Program-made: the position numbers and the translations under genes
Assembly: GCA_932294295.1 (NCBI GenBank)
Contig: OW028579.1
Span: forward strand, 1,443,085-1,507,084
Source: Alitta virens
Taxonomy: Eukaryota > Annelida > Polychaeta > Phyllodocida > Nereididae
DNA length: 64,000 nucleotides
Direction of reading: 5' to 3'
Shown: one piece after another, positions 56,643 through 64,000 of the stretch
Position numbering within the stretch: the first letter of the stretch is position 1
Layout of the letters: each line of letters opens with the position of its first letter
Notes under the pieces: model-generated
Database searches by the model: none
What the model saw: only the letters and a program-made list of their open reading frames with translations
Told to the model about the DNA's origin: nothing

Positions 56643-56863
56643 CGCTATATAGCCCATTTGGTAGTACTCTAGCGCTAACACTCTACCAATCCACTACATG
56701 TACAATATCAGCAACTTCTGGATTTAGCACCATAAGGCTCTAGTTACTATCGCAGTGGCTTAATTATAATATTTGTACGTAATAACCTATTAAGTGACCT
56801 TTTAGACGTAAACATGTACTGTAATAAGAAATAAATTGTATTCATAAATATCAAGAAAGTTAA

Positions 56864-57271
56864 AGCGCACTGTCTGTCAAATTTGCGATTTTGTAAGACT
56901 CAATCAAATAGTTCAAAAATAACCTTTATTTATCAGGGCACACTAAATGTGTGTGATCTAAAGATTTTATCAGACATTAATTACTAAAAAAAAAAGAATA
57001 ATACATTGAGAGAAAATCCAGACCAAAACATTGGAAATGCAACGGAAATGACATCATCACCATTGTTCAGTATTGTGACATCATCACTGGGTTTGTTTAC
57101 ATATTGAGTTTTTGATGGCATGAAAAACTAATATTTATATTATTTATTGTAAATTAAAACTAAATTGTTGACCAAAAATGGGCATGTAATGGTAAAATAT
57201 ATCATGAAACAAGAAGGCAGTATTGATTTATATCATTACTTTCATGTGCAAATTAGACAGACAGTGCACCT
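56864..57271 (+). mobile_element. TTAA-flanked MITE, copy 5 (family A)
   Basis: 408 bp between TTAA at 56860-56863 and 57272-57275. Ends AGCGCACTGTCTGTCAAA (one base short) and the complement of AGGTGCACTGTCTGTC. CRE-like centre reads TGACATCA. Confidence 0.9.
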
Positions 57272-57454
57272 TTAAGTTTTAACACAGCATGTTATAAATC
57301 CAACTAAGTAGGGATTTTTTAACATTAAATTTAAAGTAGTGCCCTTGTAATTAAAACTGAAAGTAGAAAATGTACAAGCCTTAATTGTGTGGTGGTCTTA
57401 ATAGTAAGGTAAAATAAGAAGGTGTGGATGCATTCTATCTTAAGAAAAAGTATT

Positions 57455-57592
57455 CTTAATTGTAAGGTAGCCTTAAAAGTGAGGTGGTCTTAAAATTAAG
57501 GTAGTCTTAAAAGTGAGGTGGTCTTAAAATTAAGGTAGTCTTAAAAGTGAGGTGGTCTTAAAATTAAGGTAGTCTTAAAAGTGAATTAGTCT
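57455..57592 (+). repeat. 34-bp tandem repeat, about four copies
   Basis: The unit TTAAAAGTGAGGTGGTCTTA plus AAATTAAGGTAGTC repeats from about 57463; the edges degrade (AAGGTAGCC, GAATTAGTC). GGTGGTCTTAAT also occurs outside the array at 57389 and 51113, so the seed motif may be dispersed. Confidence 0.92.
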
Positions 57593-58318
57593 AACAATGT
57601 TGATACGTAAATATAAAATGTTAATATAAAAATGGTAAAATATGTTACTAATAGGAGATATATATAATGCGCAAATTATGCCACAATAATATTAAATATC
57701 ATTATATCTAATCATTCTACAGAGAGGAAAACAGACCACGGATGCATCAGCTCTTGGATAAACACCCTATTTTATATAGGTACCATGCAGATATTCTTTT
57801 TCAGTCACAAATTCCTGAGACACATCAAAGCTATTACACTCTGACAAGAAACTAATGTTTCCATTTTGGAAAATGTCAAGGCTGCGGATGCCACTAAAAA
57901 GGCAATTTTTATGTCAAAAAGTCTGTGTACATCATCCGTTAAAATGTCATTTTTCTGGCATGCAGTTGTAGAAGGAAACCATAGTAAAAAGTAACCATTA
58001 TAGTAAATACATGAAAAGAATAATTTCATGGCTATGACAATAAAAAAACTCATGTTTACAAGTAACAATTTGTTGATCCTTTCATCATTAACCATTTATG
58101 ATATTATATAAACAGGATATACTTTTATCTTTGATATTAATGTATGAAATAGCACTGGTTAGTATCTATTTGACCTTAATAAAGAATTATGGATGAGGAG
58201 TCAAACCTGCCTTAGCGGCCAATTGCTGTAAAATGGCAATCTAATTCTGTTTTACCCTCTATTAAACGGCAACCTGCGTTAAACAGCCACATTTCTCTTA
58301 CCCTTCGCTGACCACTAA
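57593..58318. other. Unassigned DNA
   Basis: A 96-codon minus frame at 57805-58095 is partly hydrophobic; no family recognised. Confidence 0.3.
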
Positions 58319-58320
58319 TA

Positions 58321-58627
58321 GTGGATTTTCACGGAAGGTTCTCTGTATTTCCACCAGGTGGCTAAAACTGAATACTGCAATTATATTGGCTGAAAAAGTT
58401 CCCGCCCTTGACTGTGATTGGCTGAAGCAAAGTGCATCCAAGCAGCAGTATTTTTAGTGAATTTTAATGTATATTTGACACTTTATCATTTAGTAGATTT
58501 TTGTTATTTTTCTGAGAAAGTTATATTTATGGAATCAGTTAGTTATTACCTACTCTGTCTGAAAAGCAAAATGAGTAATAAGAGGAGAGGAAAGACTTAT
58601 GTCTTGCTGAATTCAGTGAAAAGACTC
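58321..58627 (+). mobile_element. TA-flanked MITE, copy 6 (family B)
   Basis: Between TA at 58319-58320 and 58628-58629. Plus-oriented, with GTGGATTTTCACGGAAGG and the far end CAGTGAAAAGACTC. Paired ATTGGCTGA boxes 32 bp apart flank TTCCCGCCC. The 99-codon frame from 58418 runs through it and is incidental. Confidence 0.9.
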
Positions 58628-58754
58628 TATCTGAAGTTATTTTCAGAAGCACAGGCAAAAATGACATTTTATGATTATTATATATTTCATAATTTATGGA
58701 AACTAATAAATTTGTAAATATGACCTTGATGCATTATGTCACATTGCCTTAATG

Positions 58755-58830
58755 TTGACTCAAGATGGATTCAAGATTCATTTATTAGCCATTTTTCAAG
58801 TAGGAACATTTCAGAAATAATCTACATATT
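58755..58830 (-). mobile_element. LINE-like 3' tail, minus strand
   Basis: On the minus strand: AAATGGCTAATAAATGAATC, then TTGAATCCATCTTGAGTC. Related to the TCTTGAG tails at 15290 and 59570. Confidence 0.5.
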
Positions 58831-59059
58831 AACATCAGAACAAGTAAACTAAATAAAGTTATTTTATATGGAAGATAGAAAAAAAATATATTATTAAAAA
58901 ATAAATAAATAAACATAAAAAAAATATATATATATATTGAAATCATATCAAAAACCTACATATTGTGTGTGATGGTCACAGGGTAATTAGTATAAACTTT
59001 AATCTCAGATCTGTTCATGATGAGCTGCCAATCTCTTTCAGGATGGCCTGGGAGGGGGG

Positions 59060-59175
59060 GGACCCGATTTAACATTGGTTCAACATTGACTAAACATTAT
59101 TTCAACATTGGGATGGACACATTAGATTGACCTCGAGCCAACATCAGACAAAACAGGAATGCTATCTGGGTTGTG
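59060..59175. repeat. ACATTGGGCC-family element
   Basis: Three AACATTG units, then GAGCCAACATCAGAC and the family end GGAATGCTATCTGGG. Confidence 0.6.
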
Positions 59176-59569
59176 CCACTTAAAAAATGTATATATTGAC
59201 CCCATTCACGAAATACATAAAAGATACTGATAACTCTGCTTTCATTCCAAAATGTAGAACGGCATTAAATAATTATATGCGGATCTTGTTTGACATATAA
59301 CCTTGATAATGTCCTACACCTGAAAAATACACCATAATGAATATAATGTCAAAATCGGACAACTACGTGATCAAGTTCACTGGTATTTTACACGCGGGTT
59401 CATTTTGTTTCAACCAAATTGGATTGCAATGTTTGAACTATTTGATTGGTTATTAGATGCCTTTATATTATCAATATGCTGTATGATCTGACTAGAAAGT
59501 TTATAAATGTAATTTAATTAAATTGACCAACCTGACGTACAGGTGCTCTCCGCAACTTACAATGATTTG
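59176..59569. other. AT-rich non-coding DNA
   Basis: Nothing recognisable. Confidence 0.4.
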
Positions 59570-59745
59570 CTTGGATCTCTCGGAAAACCAGGAGGGCACT
59601 CGATAGCGATACTATTAATGTGTCTTAGAGTGTTCCTCCTGGCCTCTCATACACTGTAAATAGATTATATTGATTGTTTCTACTTTATCATATTATGGTA
59701 TGTATGAAGGCAAATAAATTCGTCTTGAGTCTTGAGTCTAGGGTA
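59570..59745 (+). mobile_element. LINE-like 3' tail ending in (TCTTGAG)n
   Basis: GGAGGGCACTCGATAGCGAT ... GTGTTCCTCCTGGCCTC is a hairpin-like block, then GGCAAATAAATTCGTCTTG and TCTTGAGTC repeats. The CTCGATAGCG block links it to 19776-19982 and the tail word to 15290-15476. Confidence 0.62.
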
Positions 59746-60620
59746 AAGTTGGGTAATATGGGCAGCAGTATAATATGGGCACTTTGCAGTAACTCAAAAC
59801 TGTCAGTAATGGTACATGCTGTACATGTTCAGTGATTGCTCACACCTGGTGGAATTTTCAATTATATTTATATACTCAAGGTCATCATCTGTGGAGCAGC
59901 AGACAGCACATTTGAGGCTGCTATTGTTTTCATGTAATGCAGACTTAAATATTTACCCGTTATTTCTTTCGTTGTTTTCGTTAAAGGAAAAAGCCTTTCG
60001 AATATGCTAATTTGGTGTTAATATATTAACCTGATGTTTTTTTCCATAGCGAATACACTTTTCTTAGATTCTCACTCATTTACAATGGCCATGTGATGTC
60101 AGAATTTCTCAGAGCAGCCTAAAATGCAAGGCGCGTTGTTGGGGAATATGGGCATTGGTGATTTATGTAACACTTATTGTCAGGCAAAAATATCATGTAA
60201 GGAGTGAAACATTAAAAGAAAAAGCATCCAATGTGGATAATATCAGATAATTTTACTGTTCAGTATTTTCCCACTTTTGTGTAGGATTATAAAGTGTGAA
60301 AAACACATATGGGCCCATAGATGTTTAAAATGAGCACTGCTAAATGTACTCATATTAAACATTCATCTTGCCCATATTAAACTTCGGCATCGTTGAAATT
60401 ACCATAGTTTAATATGGACATTTTAGTGCTCATGTTTTCAGAAAGAGGTGGCCATAAAACATCACGGTGGTTCAATATGGGAATTTTGTTTTCTAAGCCA
60501 TGCTTTTCTAAAACTATTATGGATATGCATTTCATATCCTTAAGGATTTATAGCTCATTTCCTAAATAAAATGAAGCAAAAAAAAAATTATGCATTTTCC
60601 ATATTAAATTTAATCCCAGC
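59746..60620. repeat. Region enriched in TTAATATGGGCA motifs
   Basis: TAATATGGGCA or close variants occur at about 59754, 59770, 60145, 60371 (inverted), 60407, 60473 and 60599 (inverted). The irregular spacing is unlike a tandem repeat. Otherwise AT-rich, with no ORF. Confidence 0.45.
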
Positions 60621-60917
60621 ATTAGCAACACAAAGGTATGCCCTTATAACCCAACTTAACACTTTCAAATGCATTGGCAGACTGGCACAATTCTTCACTG
60701 CCTATGCTCCAAGTCATGGGTTCAAAATCTCATCTTGAGGAGCATGTAGGCCTAGTTCTAACATATTGCATTAAGGTGCAAATGAAACTATATTTACATT
60801 TGAAATCCAAAATTGTAATTGCAATTAACAACCTGACAGGACCAACAAATGTAGAACATCACTAATGGACTAAAAGTGGTAGTGGTTTCCAGCTAAGTAC
60901 ATTTGTTTATTTTGAGA

Positions 60918-61000
60918 ATACAGGAATTTATTCTACGAAGTTGTTATTTGTCATGAAGGCTGAGCGAAATATGACAACTTCGTGGAACAAATTCCTGTAT
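60918..61000. repeat. 83-bp imperfect hairpin
   Basis: ATACAGGAATTTATTCTACG and CGTGGAACAAATTCCTGTAT are inverted copies, extending inward through AAGTTGTTATTTGTCAT and TATGACAACTT. The loop is about 20 bases. A foldback element or a hairpin-forming RNA locus are both possible. Confidence 0.75.
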
Positions 61001-62941
61001 GGTAAAAATTACAGGTGATATAACGATTTTATCCTCTGTCTCTCCTAATTAAACACTCAAAAATATAGGTAGAAATGCATTGGACAGACCCCTGATCATT
61101 TTTTAGCTGTGCTGGATTCACAGTTATTAGAATCACTGTCAAAAAACTATGTGAATAATACGTATAGACGTATGGACGTATAGAGAGTTTTCGCTGTACC
61201 TGGTTATTAAAAATTAATAAAGCTGCGTAATAACTAAATTTTGAGGGCTTTGGCCTATATTATATTGAAGCTGAGTTAGTGATATCATACTGCATAATAA
61301 GTCCAGAAAATATCTGGTATATATGAGATAAATTTGCATATTTCGATAAAGCTATTGAAAACTAACAAATGCGGATGTTTCGCTGGTCAATTCCATCATT
61401 CAAACATATAGTTATTTTTTTAATTTTGGATTCAAAACACACTTTTTCTATGCCTTATTGACAAGTAGGCAACATTTCACGTCAATAAAATTTCCTAGGT
61501 TTGTCCATTAAGCCTTCTTTCTCGCTAGTCTGAATATTTCAATAATTCATATTTCTATTAATTAGCAAGACTTAAAATGGAATTTCATCTCCATTTTCAA
61601 GAGAATACAACATGTTGGTTTTTCTCTTTAACTTCGATGACATTTCCAGCTTGCTAAAATGCATCTCTCATGTAAATCTATGTTCTTACTATACCCAGTC
61701 TATAATCAATTTTATTTTATTTTATTTATTTGCTAATTGCTGTCTCAGAGTTACATATGCATTTTCTACTTCGCCTGTTTCAGGAAAAACAAATCACAAT
61801 ACACAAAAAATTAAATTAAAATAAGAGGTTTTAAAATATCACGTTTGTTTATAAATTAATGTTTTTATAGCATCTGTGCTTGGTATACATATGTTTTGCC
61901 ATGAACAATGATACCATTTCTTTCCTCTTTAGATGTGCAATATTTCCCAGCATTTTAATGCTAACTATATCACAGCTCGAGCACTTCCAGTAAACATGAA
62001 TCAAGTCCAAAATACACAAGACAAAGTAGCCACAATTAAGTATAATTTAAAGTGTGCTTAAAACCAACTTCAATGAGTTAGACTTAAATCTTGCCACAAT
62101 TAAGTATAATTTAAAGTTAGACTTAAATCTTACCTTCTATTTGTCCTAAGATGTAGCTATCCTCTTCCTAAAGTTTTTTAAAGCGTTCTATCTCTATCAC
62201 TTAAGTGTTTCCAGTGTTTAGTGTAAAAAAAGTTGAAAACATCCAACTCTACTTGACAGTAGTACTATCCAAATGTCTTCAGGTTAAGTTAATTCCAGTT
62301 AATAAACAACTCACGCAAAATAGTTCAAACGAGTATAAACATCAATCCGAAATTCCCTCAACAGTATTTTGCATTTGGAGAACCTTTAACTGATAAAGTT
62401 TAAAGCCCACAGTTTTGGTGTGTGAGTTTGTGAATAGTATCCACGTTTTCCACTAGGTGTCCTCACGAGTTCTATCTGTATCTCTCTACCAAGTGTTCTG
62501 ACCATCCTGTGAAGTCTGCAAAGCATTAATAGCCATGGCAGCCAGCCATCCAGGTCTGCAAGGATGCTGCCACAAAGCTGACTGCAACGCCCCTAGTGTC
62601 AGTAAGCAGAACTGTGTTATTGTATAGCAAGAACTTGGCCCCTTTACTTGGAATAGTGCATTTTCATCTAAAGTACTGTCATTAGGTACAACTCATACAT
62701 TTAAATTAAAATGTGAAAAAAAGTATTTACAATATGATGCATTAAATAATGATGGATTTATGTTTAGACATTGCTACTGCATCATTGTGGGACCATTCTG
62801 CTAAAAGGAAATTCACAGGCATAGGGGTCGCCACCTTCCAGTGATGCTGTTTCATCTTCAACAACTTTTGATAAGTAGTGATATATATATATATATATTA
62901 TATCTTGGAGGTGTCACCCTTGTTATGTGTCATGTTCAGCA
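61001..62941. other. AT-rich non-coding DNA
   Basis: No recognised element apart from a direct duplication: GCCACAATTAAGTATAATTT occurs at 62029 and 62093, with TTAGACTTAAATCTT also repeated. An (AT)n run lies at 62880. Confidence 0.4.
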
Positions 62942-63478
62942 TGGGATTTTCGATTTGTATTCTTATGATTAATGAAAATCTACACTGTCATTCCTTGCTC
63001 CCACACTATGTGTGTCGTAATGATCTATGTACAATTATATGCATATATATATAATATTAATTAAAATATTCTGAGTTCTGTTCTATTGCTATATTTTCCA
63101 TTGCCGGTGATCATGATAAATGGCCATTTTTTACATCATTACGGAAATTATAGAATCATCATCGGTCGGGTTGATGGAAAAGAAGACCAAAGACATGCGG
63201 AAATTCATTGCGAATCCTACTAAAATGATTGAGGCTGACCCAGATAAAAACCACATTGGCTCTATGTTGGCCAAGCGTTAGCATTGGGAGCTCATGCAAT
63301 GTTCCCTCGATGTCAGCAGTAAAGTAACGGTTAGCCACTTTTACTAACAATACTCTCAATCAGGCCTTTCCGCGGGAGAGGGTCTTGGGGAATTCGGGGG
63401 AGCAAGGATCCTTGTGGGGGAGCAAGGACTGACAGTGTAGATTTTCATTAATCATAAGAATACAAATCGAAAATCCCA
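62942..63478. mobile_element. Element bounded by 61-bp inverted repeats
   Basis: 62942-63002 (TGGGATTTTCGATTTGTATT ... CATTCCTTGCTCCC) is inverted at 63418-63478 with only one mismatch that I can find. The 415-bp interior holds an ACATTGG-family fragment (63238-63325) and the duplicated GGGGGAGCAAGGA word. No transposase-like ORF. It may be a non-autonomous transposon with long terminal inverted repeats or a segmental inverted duplication. Confidence 0.8.
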
Positions 63479-64000
63479 CTTAATAAGAACTATTTTGTTG
63501 ACCTACTTTCATCGGTTATCTCATCGTGCTTTAATATCTACCAGACCCTCGTCTACGACGTGGCCTGAGAGTCTGGATATCCGACTGCAACCACATACAT
63601 ACAGGATGACCTTGATTTACTTGAATAAGCTTGGGTACATGTTTCAACTAAATTGTTTATCAACAGGTATTACGTCATGCTCTTGCTCTTGTGAGTGTGG
63701 TTGCACTGAGTTGATGTCTAGTTCCACTTCATTGAATAGGTTATATATATAAATAATAGATCAAAAGTATATTTATCACACGTATGCAAACTGCCATATA
63801 CCTGGCGTACACTCAGGCTCACCAAATACATACACTGGTTACTTTAATTATTTTTTTATTCCGTGCCTTTACCACTTTCATAGTTGTGGACAAGTTCTTA
63901 TACAAAAAAATTTTAAATTTTTGGTCATAGTATAGCAGTGGTCAAGCCAAGGATGTGATTTCAGGTAAAGTTTTCTTAGTGCTCAGTACGTCATGTTTTA
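63479..64000. other. Unassigned DNA to the window edge
   Basis: An 85-codon plus frame (63495-63752) is unrecognised; no repeat seen. Confidence 0.35.

Noticed and set aside
57805..58095. Small membrane protein on the minus strand
   Set aside because: Hydrophobic stretches arise easily from T-rich DNA; no conserved features recognised.

Overview
The window looks like non-coding DNA from an animal nuclear genome. It is AT-rich with no dense ORFs, and it is packed with short interspersed repeats: tRNA-derived SINEs with target-site duplications, non-autonomous DNA transposons (MITEs and foldback elements), truncated LINE 3' ends, minisatellites and tetranucleotide arrays. This repeat mix fits an invertebrate, possibly a marine one, but I cannot name the species from sequence alone. 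CG dinucleotides in repeat copies have decayed to TG or CA, which suggests germline CpG methylation. I see no convincing host protein-coding gene, tRNA, rRNA or CRISPR. The longest open frames (up to 396 codons) lie inside tandem repeats and are artefacts of repeat composition. Unrecognised exons of a large-intron gene cannot be excluded.

Layout. 0-9 kb: diverged repeat copies, a CRE-containing foldback (2.5 kb), a TTAA-flanked MITE (3.2 kb), a CCACCAAACATCGG minisatellite (4.1-4.8 kb), three SINEs, a TA-flanked MITE (6.2 kb) and a degenerate 210-bp tandem array (7.4-8.2 kb). 9-20 kb: foldbacks at 10.8 and 13.9 kb, a palindromic MITE split by a SINE (11.9 kb), TA-MITEs at 12.5 and 17.9 kb, a perfect-length nine-copy 26-bp repeat (15.9 kb), a second SINE family (17.4 kb) and the degraded C-terminal end of a LINE reverse-transcriptase ORF (19.0 kb). 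20-30 kb: a 1.3-kb satellite of 29-bp units (20.5 kb), SINEs, a 48-bp repeat (24.8 kb) and a 670-bp CCT/CTG polypyrimidine tract (28.2 kb). 30-47 kb: a MITE cluster (31.3-32.0 kb), SINEs, microsatellites, a TTAA-MITE (43.6 kb), foldbacks (45.1, 46.0 kb) and a 490-bp element built of short palindromes (46.6-47.1 kb). 47-64 kb: sparse, with three more TTAA-MITEs, two more TA-MITEs, a 360-bp GATA array (54.6 kb), LINE tails and a 60-bp inverted repeat at 62.9/63.4 kb.

There is no operon or pathway to describe. The shared theme is short transposable elements that carry recognisable transcription-factor-like motifs: paired CCAAT boxes 32 bp apart flanking an E2F-like site in the TA-MITE, CRE (TGACGTCA) in the TTAA-MITE and several foldbacks, and CACGTG in the palindromic family. 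All repeat family assignments rest on comparisons between copies inside this window plus general knowledge of TE structure. No database was consulted.
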